From NCBI RefSeq assembly GCF_023168325.1, contig NZ_AP025688.1, positions 3,782,001 through 3,846,000 of the forward strand: a stretch of 64,000 bases of DNA, written 5' to 3'. A model generated the notes under the pieces. It did not search any database. It saw only the letters and a list, made by a program, of their open reading frames with translations, and was not told the DNA's origin. How positions within the stretch are numbered: position 1 is the first letter of the stretch; every line of letters begins with the position of its first letter. The translations under genes and the position numbers were made by a program. Below are positions 32,128 through 40,517 of this stretch, one piece after another. The DNA is from Tsukamurella sp. PLM1. GTDB taxonomy: Bacteria; Actinomycetota; Actinomycetes; Mycobacteriales; Mycobacteriaceae.

Positions 32128-32930
32128 GCCCGGCCCCGGTAGAGGTACATCGGGGAGGCGTCGGCGGAGAACTGCGAGAACGGGAAGTGCTCCGCGGAGA
32201 GCGCGGTCAACCCGGCGCCGAGGAAGGAGCGCGCGACCGCGGCGCCGCTCTGCGCGTACACCGCGAGCGGCACGCCGCGCTCCCGGCAGGCCGCGAGGAT
32301 CTCGTCGAAACTGCCGTTGCCCAGGGTCATCCCGGTCGCGAGCACCGCGTCGGCCTCGGCGAGCACCGCGCGGTGGTCGTCCGCGACGGGGTCGCCCCAG
32401 TGGGTCCGCTCCAGGTTCCGGTCCGCGAGCAGCGGTTCCGCGCCGCGCTCGCGGATGGCGGCCACCAGGGGATTCACCACGCCGATCAGCGCGACGCGCG
32501 TCCCGGGGGCGACGGCGAGCAGCTCGGCGACCGCGGCGTCACGGGCGACGGCCCGGACGTCGGGGGTGCCGGTGGGCAGCGTCCGGAGCTCGGCGCGCGG
32601 GTCCTCCCGGTGCGGCGCCGCGGCACCGAGCGCGGCGTCGGCGGCGGCGATCCGCAGGGGCTGCGCGGCGTGGTCGAGCAGTCCGGCGAGGGGCTCGCCG
32701 GACAGGTCCGCGACGTCCGGGTCGAGCTCGCCCTCCTCGAAGGCGCAGGCGCCGAAGGAGTCTCCGACGCGGACGAGGACGTAGCGGTTGCGGTACCGCT
32801 GGTCGCTGCCGGCGAGGCGGGTCCCGTGCGCGACGAAGAAGACACTGCGGGCGACCGCGTCGTCCGCGACCGCGCGCGCGAGATCCACGACGTCGGCGAC
32901 GGATTCGGGGGCGGGGCCGGGTGCGGTCAT
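32124..32930 (-). CDS. DUF364 (putative heavy-metal chelation) Rossmann-like protein
   Basis: A 268-residue protein. The N-terminal part (residues 1-110: RSVFFVAHGTRLAGSDQRYRNRYVLVRVGDSFGACAFE) resembles the DUF4213 partner domain. The C-terminal part (GTRVALIGVVNPLVAAIRERG, DRNLERTHWGD, ADAVLATGMTLGNGSFDEIL) is the DUF364 domain, named for its proposed metal-chelation role and often found near FecBCD-like transporters. Biochemistry is unproven in the family. It overlaps both neighbours by four bases, immediately downstream of the substrate-binding protein. Confidence 0.75.
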   Translation of the reverse strand: MTAPGPAPESVADVVDLARAVADDAVARSVFFVAHGTRLAGSDQRYRNRYVLVRVGDSFGACAFEEGELDPDVADLSGEPLAGLLDHAAQPLRIAAADAALGAAAPHREDPRAELRTLPTGTPDVRAVARDAAVAELLAVAPGTRVALIGVVNPLVAAIRERGAEPLLADRNLERTHWGDPVADDHRAVLAEADAVLATGMTLGNGSFDEILAACRERGVPLAVYAQSGAAVARSFLGAGLTALSAEHFPFSQFSADASPMYLYRGRA

Positions 32931-33928
32931 CGGGCCGCCCCACTCTGCTCCAGGTAGTCCGCGAGCGCCGCGGCGGCGTCGAGGTTGCGGGGGCCGGCGA
33001 CCAGCTCGGCGTAGTCCACCACCCGAATGCGGTTCTCCCGCACCGCGGGCGAGTCCTTGATCGGCGACGACTGTCGCAGGTAGTCGATCTTCTGCTGCGC
33101 GGGCTGCTTGTCGTAGTCGACGATGACGATCACCTCCGGCTGGGCCTGCACCACCGACTCCCAGCCGACCGAGGTCCAGCGGCCGTCCACGTCGTGCGTC
33201 ACGGAGCGCCCACCGGCCAGGGAGACCACCTGGTCGGCGGCGGCGCGGCGGCCCGCGGTGTACGGCTCCGCCGTCCCCGAGTCGTAGACGAACACCGACG
33301 GTTTCACGCTCTTACGGTCGGCGCGTTCCTGCAGTGCGCTCTCGCGGGCCCGCAGGCCGTCGACCAGCTTCGCCGCGCGGTCCGGCACGCGGAAGATCGC
33401 GCCGAGGTTGGTGAGGTCGGTGTACGTGTCGGCCAACGGGTTCGCCGCCCGCGCGGCGGGCTTGTCACCGTAGTTGTAGCAGGTCTCCTCCTGCATGTAG
33501 CTGTCGATCCGCAGCTTTCCGAGGGACTCCGGGGTGACGCCTCGGGCGGGGCTGAAGCCGGCCTGCCAGCCCGCGAACACCCAGTCCGCCTCGGCGGCCA
33601 CGAGCGGTTCCTGAGTGAGGACGCCGTCGCTGAGGATCGGGACCTTGGCGTACTCATCGCGGTACGGGGACTTCGCGATCACGCCGTGCACCGTCTTCGG
33701 CAGGACGATGCCCTTGATGCGGTCGGTGAGCCCGAGTGCGAACATCTTCTCGATCGCCGAGACGTCGTAGGGCACCGCGGCGGTGGGCGATCGGTACTGC
33801 TGGTGCACACCGCAGTTGGTGACGTCGACGAGGTCCGTCGTGGGTTCGGCGGGGCGGGCGCCGCAGGCGGTGCCGGCGAGCAGGGTGCTCGCCGCGAGGG
33901 CCGCGGCGAGCAGGGGACGGGGGTGCAT
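32927..33928 (-). CDS. ABC transporter substrate-binding lipoprotein, FecB/siderophore type
   Basis: A 333-residue exported protein: MHPRPLLAAALAASTLLAGTAC gives a signal peptide with a lipobox-like cysteine. The mature domain has the FecB fold: VSAIEKMFALGLTDRIKGIVL, EADWVFAGWQAG, NLGAIFRVPDRAAKLVDGL and VGWESVVQAQPEVIVIVDYD. It should bind a metal chelate or cobamide outside the cell and deliver it to the permease encoded upstream. ATG 33928. The 28-bp gap to the ATPase gene is the only gap in this operon. Confidence 0.85.
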   Translation of the reverse strand: MHPRPLLAAALAASTLLAGTACGARPAEPTTDLVDVTNCGVHQQYRSPTAAVPYDVSAIEKMFALGLTDRIKGIVLPKTVHGVIAKSPYRDEYAKVPILSDGVLTQEPLVAAEADWVFAGWQAGFSPARGVTPESLGKLRIDSYMQEETCYNYGDKPAARAANPLADTYTDLTNLGAIFRVPDRAAKLVDGLRARESALQERADRKSVKPSVFVYDSGTAEPYTAGRRAAADQVVSLAGGRSVTHDVDGRWTSVGWESVVQAQPEVIVIVDYDKQPAQQKIDYLRQSSPIKDSPAVRENRIRVVDYAELVAGPRNLDAAAALADYLEQSGAAR

Positions 33929-33956
33929 CGGTCGATCCTTTCGATCGGTCGGGGTT

Positions 33957-34705
33957 CTACAGTTCGAAGCGGATGCGCGGCGGGCCGGACGACCCGGCGG
34001 CGATCACCGGCCGCACGCCGTAGACCTCGCCGATCCGGTCCGCCGTGAGGACCTCGGCCGGGGTACCGGCGGCGGCGACGCGCCCACCGTCGAGGAGTAC
34101 GAGGCGGTCGCAGCTCTGCGCGGCGAGGTCGATGTCGTGGATGGCGGTGACGGTCGTCTTGGTGGTCGCCCGCAGCAGGCGCAGCAGGTCCAGCTGGTGC
34201 CGGACGTCGAGGTGGTTGAGCGGCTCGTCGAGCAGGAGGACCGGCGTGTCCTGCGCGAGGGCGCGCGCGATGAGGATGCGTTGCCGCTCGCCGCCGGACA
34301 GCCCCAGCACGCTGCGGTGCCGCAGGTGGGTGGCGCCGACCGCGGCGAGCGCATCTTCGCAGGCCCGCGCCGCGACGGCGCTGCCGGCGTCGCCGTGCGC
34401 GAACCGGCCGAGCATGACGGTCTCACCCGCAGTGAAGCCGAGGTGGCCGGCCTCGCTCTGGGTGACCGCGGCGACGCGGCGGGCACCGTCGCGGCGGCGC
34501 AGCGCGCCGAGCTCCGTGCCCCGATCCGCACGGAGCCGGAGGCCGGGGTGATCGCGCGGTACAGGCAGCGCAGCAGGGTCGACTTGCCGCTGCCGTTGGG
34601 CCCGATCAGCCCGACGTGCGCGCCCGCGGCGATGTCGAGGGAGATGTCGTGGAGCACCCGGCTTCCGCCCAGGTCGACGGTGATCCGATCCAGTTCGACC
34701 CTCAT
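33957..34705 (-). CDS. ABC transporter ATP-binding protein, FecE/siderophore type, one frameshift
   Basis: An ATPase of about 249 residues. Walker A is GPNGSGKSTLLRCLYR, the signature LSGGERQRILIARALAQ, Walker B VLLLDEPLNHLDV, then the switch TAIHDIDLAAQSCDR, all typical of iron-chelate and vitamin B12 importers. The frame breaks at CCCC 34519-34522; one base restores RIGGTELGALRRRDGARRVAAVTQ. ATG 34705 overlaps the permease stop by four bases. Confidence 0.88.
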
Positions 34706-35775
34706 GCCGCGCCGCCCAGGAGCCCGCCGCGGCGCCGGAGGAGGACGACGAAGACGGGGACGCCGACGAGCGCGGTGACGATGCCCAGCGGCAGCTCGCG
34801 CGGCGCCACCACCAACCGGCTCAGCAGGTCCACCCACACCAGCAGCAGCGCGCCGACGAGCGGGGCGAGCAGCAGCACCGCCCGGTGAGCCGGGCCGACG
34901 ATCAACCGTACCGCGTGCGGGACCACGAGGCCGACGAAGCCGACGGTGCCCGCGACCGCGACGAGGACCGAGGTCATGACCACGATGACGACGAACAGCA
35001 TCCGCCGGGCGCGGTGCGGATCGAGGCCGAGGGCGGCGGCGGCCTCGTCGCCCTGGGCCAGGACGTCGAGGACGCCCGCGAGGCGCCCGGTGATCGCGGC
35101 GCAGACCGCCACCGTCGCCGCGACGAGCGGGAGCACGGACCACTGCGCTCCTCCGAGACCGCCGAGCAGCCAGAACATCACCGAGCGCGCGGCGTCGCCG
35201 ACCGGATCGAAGAAGACGATCGCGCCGGCGAGGCCCTGGAAGGCGAAGGCGAGCACCACCCCCGTGAGCACCAGCCGGACCGGGCTGAGGGCACCGTCGG
35301 ACGTGCGGCTGAGCAGGTAGACGAGGAGCGAGGCGAGCACCGCCGTCGCGAAGGCCGCCCCTGCGGTCCCGGCGATACCGAGGCCCGCGACCAGTCCGGT
35401 GGTGACCACGAAACTCGCGCCCACCGAGGCGCCGCTGGAGATCCCGAGGATGAAGGGATCGGCCAGCGGGTTGCGCACCAGCGCTTGACACGCGACGCCG
35501 GCGGTCGCGAGGCCCGCCCCGACGAGGGCGGCGAGCAGCACGCGCGGGACCCGCAGGTCCCAGAGGATCGCGTAGGTCGACGCGTCCTCGCGGGCGAGAG
35601 TTCCCCCGGTCAGCGCGACCCAGAGGAGGCGGCGGACGTCGCCGACCGGCACCGTCGCCGCGCCCTGCGAGACGGCGAGGGCCATCGACACGACGAGGAC
35701 GACGGCGAGGACTCCGGCCGGCAGCAGCGGGGAGAGCGAGGCGCCGGCACGGCGGCCGACCGAGGTGGTGAACAC
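34702..35775 (-). CDS. ABC transporter permease, FecCD/BtuC type
   Basis: A 357-residue permease and first gene of the seven-gene operon. FecCD marks: LRVPRVLLAALVGAGLATAGVACQALVRNPLADPFILGISSGASVGA near residues 74-120 and GTVGFVGLVVPHAVRLIVG near residue 280. Only one permease gene is present, so a homodimer is expected. GTG 35775 has no visible ribosome-binding site and lies eight bases from a palindrome, suggesting a leaderless or very short-leader transcript under direct repressor control. Confidence 0.9.
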   Translation of the reverse strand: MFTTSVGRRAGASLSPLLPAGVLAVVLVVSMALAVSQGAATVPVGDVRRLLWVALTGGTLAREDASTYAILWDLRVPRVLLAALVGAGLATAGVACQALVRNPLADPFILGISSGASVGASFVVTTGLVAGLGIAGTAGAAFATAVLASLLVYLLSRTSDGALSPVRLVLTGVVLAFAFQGLAGAIVFFDPVGDAARSVMFWLLGGLGGAQWSVLPLVAATVAVCAAITGRLAGVLDVLAQGDEAAAALGLDPHRARRMLFVVIVVMTSVLVAVAGTVGFVGLVVPHAVRLIVGPAHRAVLLLAPLVGALLLVWVDLLSRLVVAPRELPLGIVTALVGVPVFVVLLRRRGGLLGGAA

Positions 35776-35783
35776 GCGACCAA

Positions 35784-35808
35784 GTTAACGAGAATAATTT
35801 TCGTTAAC
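35784..35808. promoter_or_regulatory. 25-bp AT-rich palindrome, candidate Zur/Fur-type operator of the seven-gene operon
   Basis: The half-site GTTAACGAGAAT is followed, after a central A, by AATTTTCGTTAAC's symmetric half: 11 of 12 base pairs match. The core GAGAATAATTTTC resembles GAAAATNATTTTC sites of Zur- and Fur-like metalloregulators. It begins eight bases before the permease GTG on the minus strand and includes TATTCT, a plausible -10 box, so a bound repressor would block transcription. It stands out in DNA of about 70% G+C. The regulator's identity is inference. Confidence 0.7.
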
Positions 35809-35845
35809 AAAGCAGCATGCGGCTATACGTGCATCGACCCCGCGG

Positions 35846-36982
35846 CTACGGCAGGACGAGCTCGTTCGTCACCGACCGCACGACGTCCCGGTACGCGTCC
35901 GTGCTGCACACGCCGCTGGCGACCGCACGCTGCCGCTGGTAAGACGCGCCGTGCCGCGGAATGTCGGCGACGGCCGCCAACTCGCGGGAACAGCCGAGGC
36001 GCGCGGCGATGGGCGCGAGCTGTTCGAGCAGGTCGTCGAGGTCCTCGGTGACCAGGCGCTCGTTGTTCGCGGCGTCCTGAATGATGATGGCGTCCAGGCC
36101 GTACCGGGCCGCGCGCCACTTGTTCTCTTGCACGTGCCACGGCGGGAGCGTCGGCAGGGCCTCCCCTGCGTCCAGCCGCGCATCCAGCCAGACGACGAGG
36201 CAATGGATCAGGGCGACGACTGCCTCGAGCTCCGCGAAGCTGGACATTCCGTCGCAGATCCGCACCTCGATGGTGCCGAGGTGGCACGCGGGCCGGATGT
36301 CCCAGCGGATCTCATTCAGGTGGTCGATGATCCCGGTGGTCTTCTGGTCGTACACGAAGCGCTCGAACTCGCTCCACCGCTCGAACTGGAAGGGCAGGCC
36401 CGCCGTGGGCAGCTGCTGGAACATCATCGCGCGGGTACTGGCGTAGCCGGTGTCGTGGCCGCCCCACATCGGGGAGCTGGCGGAGAGCGCCAGCAGGTGC
36501 GGGTAGTGGTTGAGGAGGGTCGAGATGATCGGCAGCACCTTGTCGCGATGGTTCACGCCCACGTGCACGTGCACGCCCCAGATGAGCATCTGCCTGCCCC
36601 ACCACTGGGTGCGGGCGATCAGCTCGTCGTAGCGCGGATTGTCGGTGAGCTGCTGCGCGTTCCACTGCGCGAACGGGTGGGTGCCCGCGCCGAACAGGTC
36701 GACGCCCATCGGGTCGGACGTCTCCCGCACCGCTCCGATGATGCGGGCCAGATCGGCCATCGCCTCCGCGGTGTTCTCGCAGACGCCGGTCACCACCTCG
36801 ACGGTGTTGCGCAGCATCTCGGAATGCACCTGCGGCGCGATGTCCGGGTGCGCCGCACGGATCCCGTCGAACAACTCCCCGGCCCTACTGACCAGGTCCG
36901 CGGTCTCCCGGTCGACGAGGGCGAACTCCCACTCGACGCCGATCGTCGGCCGCGGCGACGCCTCGAAGGCGACGGTCTCGAT
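35846..36982 (-). CDS. Glutamate-cysteine ligase-like carboxylate-amine ligase (YbdK/GCS2), start unclear
   Basis: An ATP-dependent ligase of about 378 residues, equivalent to Rv0433. Motifs: PRPTIGVEWEFALVD, LRNTVEVVTGVCENTAEAM, FGAGTHPFAQW, QMLIWGVHVHVGV, ASSPMWGGHDTGYAS and HLGTIEVRICDG. The family couples glutamate to an amine; the partner here is unknown. The conserved N-terminal strand lies upstream of the first standard in-frame start codon (TTG 36874). Reading upstream gives IETVAFEASPRPTIG, with no ATG, GTG or TTG before the sodC stop. A lost base or a non-standard start (ATC at 36982) is implied. It follows sodC by two bases. Confidence 0.85.
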   Translation of the reverse strand: METVAFEASPRPTIGVEWEFALVDRETADLVSRAGELFDGIRAAHPDIAPQVHSEMLRNTVEVVTGVCENTAEAMADLARIIGAVRETSDPMGVDLFGAGTHPFAQWNAQQLTDNPRYDELIARTQWWGRQMLIWGVHVHVGVNHRDKVLPIISTLLNHYPHLLALSASSPMWGGHDTGYASTRAMMFQQLPTAGLPFQFERWSEFERFVYDQKTTGIIDHLNEIRWDIRPACHLGTIEVRICDGMSSFAELEAVVALIHCLVVWLDARLDAGEALPTLPPWHVQENKWRAARYGLDAIIIQDAANNERLVTEDLDDLLEQLAPIAARLGCSRELAAVADIPRHGASYQRQRAVASGVCSTDAYRDVVRSVTNELVLP

Positions 36983-36984
36983 GG

Positions 36985-37719
36985 CTAACCGACCTTGATC
37001 ACGCCGCAGGCGATGCGACCGCCCGCGTCACCGGTGTTGAGGGTGGTCTCGTCCGGCACGGGCTGGCCCGGAACGACGTTCGTGTAGCGCGCCGAGGGGA
37101 TGTTGCCGAAGTTGTCCGGACCGGCGTGGATCATGAGCGCGTTGCCGTCGGTGTTCTTCTTGATGTCCGACAGCGTGAACGCGCCGGTGCTGGTGACCGT
37201 CTGGCCGGTGCCGTTGGCGTTGACGTACACCGACACCAGGTCGCCCGTCATCGGGTGGCCCGAGGCTCCGGGCTTCTGCCAGTGGCCGCCCGCGGAGCCG
37301 AAGTTCGTCGCCGAGCCCGGCGCACCGTTCTTGGCCACCGAGTTCGCCTCGCACTTGCCGACCTCGTGGATGTGCATACCGTGGAAGCCCGCGGGCAGGC
37401 CGGTCACGCGGACGTCGATCACGACGACGCCGTCCTTCTCGCTGAACGTGGCCTTGCCGGCGCTGCTGCCGTCGGGCTTGACGAGCGCGGCCTCGGCCGT
37501 GCCCGCCGACGGTGCGCTCTCGCCCGGCTTCTCCTCGCCGTGCGCGCCGGGAGCCAGGCTCCGGACGGGGCCCTCCGCGGGCACGGTCGCACCCGTCACC
37601 ACGGCGGGGGTCGTGCCCGCGCCCGGCTCGGCGGCCCGCTCGTTGGTCGTACATCCCGCGAGGGCGAGTGCCGCCACCGGGAGGACCGCAATCGGGGCGA
37701 GGAACTGGCGCTTCGTCAT
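36985..37719 (-). CDS. sodC: Superoxide dismutase [Cu-Zn], lipoprotein
   Basis: A 244-residue exported enzyme that dismutates superoxide at the cell surface. Signal MTKRQFLAPIAVLPVAALAL ends in lipobox LAGC. Copper and zinc ligands appear in FHGMHIHEVGKCE, SAGGHWQKPGASGHPMTGD and NALMIHAGPDNF; the disulfide cysteines are in GKCEAN and RIACGVIKVG. ATG 37719 follows AAGGAG. Same order as M. tuberculosis Rv0432. Confidence 0.95.
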   Translation of the reverse strand: MTKRQFLAPIAVLPVAALALAGCTTNERAAEPGAGTTPAVVTGATVPAEGPVRSLAPGAHGEEKPGESAPSAGTAEAALVKPDGSSAGKATFSEKDGVVVIDVRVTGLPAGFHGMHIHEVGKCEANSVAKNGAPGSATNFGSAGGHWQKPGASGHPMTGDLVSVYVNANGTGQTVTSTGAFTLSDIKKNTDGNALMIHAGPDNFGNIPSARYTNVVPGQPVPDETTLNTGDAGGRIACGVIKVG

Positions 37720-37783
37720 CGACGACTCCTTATGGAAACGGCTAGCGGGCTGGGCTTGCCCGAAATCATATCGGGCATTGTTT

Positions 37784-38242
37784 CTATCGCTTCACGACGG
37801 CCACCGCGACGGCCCCGGCGCACGCCTCGAGCCCGGCGGGCCTGGCCGCGGTGGGCGCACCGAGCTCGGTGCCGACGGTCTTCGCGTCCGCCTCGCCGCC
37901 CTGACCGAAGTACACGGTGGTGGCGCGCGGCGCGGCCGGCCGGTTCGGCCAGGCATCGGTGTCCTGCTGGACCGAGAATCCGGCCTGCTCGAGCTTGCCC
38001 TTGGTCTCGGCGAGCGGAGCGCGGGCCACCGCGATCAGGCACACTTCGGGCTTCGCCGCCGGCGCGGCGGTCTCGGTGGCGGCGGCCTGGAGCTTCGCCT
38101 CCTGGGCGTTCAGAGCGGCCTGCGGATCGTCGTTGCGGGTCAGGAAACCGTGGACTCCGATCGCCGCGAGGATGATCGCAGCCGAGATCATGATCATGAT
38201 GATCGTCCGGATCGGGACGGCGCGGGTGTTCTGAGTGCTCAC
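37784..38242 (-). CDS. virR: LytR_C-domain membrane protein, VirR (Rv0431)-like
   Basis: A 152-residue protein with one N-terminal membrane helix (IRTIIMIMISAAIILAAIGV) and an extracytoplasmic LytR C-terminal domain (VCLIAVARAPLAETKGKLEQAGFSV, VYFGQGGEADAKTVGTEL). By position and domain it matches Rv0431/VirR, a regulator of vesicle formation and cell-wall integrity in M. tuberculosis. Function is carried over by homology. ATG 38242. Confidence 0.82.
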   Translation of the reverse strand: MSTQNTRAVPIRTIIMIMISAAIILAAIGVHGFLTRNDDPQAALNAQEAKLQAAATETAAPAAKPEVCLIAVARAPLAETKGKLEQAGFSVQQDTDAWPNRPAAPRATTVYFGQGGEADAKTVGTELGAPTAARPAGLEACAGAVAVAVVKR

Positions 38243-38261
38243 AGCACCCGACTGTATCGGA

Positions 38262-38588
38262 TCACGTGATCTCGAAGCCGAGCTTGCGGGCGGCGCGAGC
38301 CTTCTGCCGACTCGCCCGGACGCGCCGCAGACGCTTGACGAGCATGGGGTCGGCGGCGAGCGCCTCGGGCGTGTCCACCAGGGCGTTGAGCACCTGGTAG
38401 TAGCGGGTCGCGGAGAGCCCGAAGAGCTCCTTGATCGCGTCCTCCTTGGCGCCGGCGTACTTCCACCACTGCCGCTCGAAGGCCAGGATGTCGTGCTCGC
38501 GCCTGGTCAGCCCGTCTTCGCCACGCTCGTTCGCGGCCTGCGGATCAGTCTGGACCAGTTCCTGCGCGGCCGCACCGGCGCCCTCCAT
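38262..38588 (-). CDS. DUF3263 family protein (Rv0430-like)
   Basis: A 108-residue basic protein: [46 protein letters not shown] is the DUF3263 helical domain, resembling a helix-turn-helix in which sigma-like packing has been suggested; DNA binding is plausible. ATG 38588 follows AGGGGA; an upstream ATG at 38603 has no site. It lies 19 bp before virR, as in M. tuberculosis, and is divergent from def. Confidence 0.85.
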   Translation of the reverse strand: MEGAGAAAQELVQTDPQAANERGEDGLTRREHDILAFERQWWKYAGAKEDAIKELFGLSATRYYQVLNALVDTPEALAADPMLVKRLRRVRASRQKARAARKLGFEIT

Positions 38589-38706
38589 GCGTTCCCCTCG
38601 CATTCGAAATCACACTTCTGTAGTTCATGACGATCTAACCACGGCCAGACGGCCGCCGACGGGGCTGCGGGGGCGTGTCGCCGATCGGGAGGACTACTTT
38701 GGACAC

Positions 38707-39297
38707 ATGAGCGTGCTCCCCATCGTCATCGCCGGCGACCCCGTGCTGCACACCCCTACCACGCCCGTCGAACTCGACGCGGAAGGCCGGCCGGACGCCG
38801 CGATCGTGACGCTGCTGGACGACATGTACGAGACCATGGACGCCGCCAACGGCGTCGGTCTCGCGGGCAACCAGGTGGGCCGCGACCTGCGGCTGTTCGT
38901 CTACGACTGCCCCGACGAGGAGACCGGTGAGCGGCGCCGCGGCGAGGTCGTCAACCCCGTCCTCACCACCTCCGAGATCCCCGAGACCATGCCGGACCCG
39001 GACGACGACTGGGAGGGCTGCCTCTCCGTCCCGGGCGAGTCCTTCCCGACGGGCCGTGCCGACTGGGCGAAGGTGGTCGGCACCGACCGCACGGGCGCCG
39101 CCGTCGAGATCGAGGGCACCGGCTTCTTCGCCCGGATGCTCCAGCACGAGACGGGCCACCTCGACGGCTACCTCTACACCGACGTCCTCACCGGCCGCTA
39201 CGCGCGGCAGGCGAAGAAGGCCATCAAGAAGAACGGCTGGACCGTGCCCGGCCTCACCTGGACGCCCGGCACCGTCGACGACCCGTTCGGCCACTGA
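38707..39297 (+). CDS. def: Peptide deformylase
   Basis: A 196-residue metalloenzyme that removes the formyl group from nascent peptides. The three family motifs are [21 protein letters not shown] and [14 protein letters not shown]; Cys and the two His bind the metal. Motif 1 has N where many enzymes have GLAAxQ, as in mycobacterial Def. ATG 38707. The stop overlaps the start of the GNAT gene (TGATG). Confidence 0.95.
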   Translation: MSVLPIVIAGDPVLHTPTTPVELDAEGRPDAAIVTLLDDMYETMDAANGVGLAGNQVGRDLRLFVYDCPDEETGERRRGEVVNPVLTTSEIPETMPDPDDDWEGCLSVPGESFPTGRADWAKVVGTDRTGAAVEIEGTGFFARMLQHETGHLDGYLYTDVLTGRYARQAKKAIKKNGWTVPGLTWTPGTVDDPFGH

Positions 39298-40182
39298 TGC
39301 CGGCACCGGGCGAGAGGGTGGTGGTCCGGCACCTCCTACCGTCGGGCGGGGCGACGGACGTCATCGGGACGCTGCTCGCCGACGGTGACCCGCTGGTCGT
39401 CCGCGCCGATCGCGACGGCACGGAGCACACAATCGCGCGCGCCGAGATCGTCCGGGCGAAGACGGTGCCGCCGAGGCCGATCCGGGCGAGCGAGATCCGG
39501 TCGCTGGACCTGGCGCGGGCCCGGTCGTGGTGGTCCGTCGAACGCGAGTGGATCGACGGCTGGCTCTGCCGCGCCGCGCCGGGATCAAGGGCAACCGGGC
39601 CAGTTGCGCCGCCCCCTGCACCCCGACGCCTCGCTGGACCGCCTCGACGGCGTGCGGGCCTGGTTCGCCGCACGGTCGTTGCCGCTGCACCTGACGCTCT
39701 CCGAACGCGTGCTGCCGGGCGCCTCCGGCCTGACGCCGGTCGTGCAGCCGACGGAGGTCCTCACGGCGTCGGCCGGCGGCGACGCGGATCCCGAGGTCCG
39801 ACTCGCGGACGCCCCCGACGCCGCGTGGCTCGCGCTCACCGGCACTGCGGCACCGCTCGTGACCTCGGTCGACGGCGTCGCGCTGTTCGCCCTCCTCGCC
39901 GGTCCCGACGGTGCGCCCGCCGCCGCGGGGCGACTGGCCCTGGTCGCCGACGCCGGAGGCGCGGTGTGGGGCGGAATCGGTTCGATGGCCGTCGCGCCCG
40001 AGCACCGTCGACGGGGCCTCGCTACCCGCCTGGTCGGCGCGCTCCGCGCCCGGGCTGCGGCCGAGGGTGCGCAGCGCGTGTTCCTCGAGGCCACCCTCGA
40101 CAACAGGGCCGCCCGGGCCCTGTACAGGGAATCGGGCTTCACCCGGCACCACGGCTACCACTACTGGACGGAACCGCGATGA
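39297..40182 (+). CDS. GNAT family N-acetyltransferase (Rv0428c-like), two frameshifts
   Basis: A protein of about 295 residues. The N-terminal region (EREWIDGWLCRAAPGIKGNRASCAAPL) and C-terminal GNAT core ([57 protein letters not shown]) match the Rv0428c-type double-domain acetyltransferase. Two breaks lie 30 bp apart, at GGG 39581-39583 and CCCCC 39612-39616; one base in each restores the protein. The acceptor is unknown. It is translationally coupled to def. Confidence 0.85.
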
Positions 40183-40517
40183 CGTCCCTCGCCGACCCGA
40201 TCTGGGGCCCGGGCCCAGCCGGCCACCGTCGTGCGGAGATCACCACCGCGATCGGTTCCGGCGAGGACGACTTCGCCCGCGCCGCGCACGACGTGCTGCG
40301 GTGGGCGGTGAAGACGCGGAGCGGCTTCAGCGTCTCGTCGGTCGAGCCCGTCGAGCCCGGTCGGAGGCTCACGGTGACCGCGCGGGTCGCGGGTATCACG
40401 ATCCGGTCCCTGACGCGCCCCGCGCCCCGAGGGTTCTGGCGGGCGGCGTATCCCGCGCTCCTCGTCGCACAACGGGTGGCGCGCGCCCGGTACGTCCGGG
40501 CGCTACGCCAGCACTAG
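40179..40517 (+). CDS. Short DUF1990-like protein, apparently lacking the middle of the domain
   Basis: A 112-residue protein. The first part (GSGEDDFARAAHDVLRWAVKTRSGFSV...VEPGRRLTVTARV) matches the start of the DUF1990 domain, and the last part (ITIRSLTRPAPRGFWRAAYPALLVAQRVARARYVRALR) matches its end. The usual central block with GTLPGHPExGEE is absent and the protein is about 50 residues short. The ATG overlaps the GNAT stop, and its TAG overlaps the convergent gene's stop. Function unknown. Confidence 0.6.
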   Translation: MTSLADPIWGPGPAGHRRAEITTAIGSGEDDFARAAHDVLRWAVKTRSGFSVSSVEPVEPGRRLTVTARVAGITIRSLTRPAPRGFWRAAYPALLVAQRVARARYVRALRQH

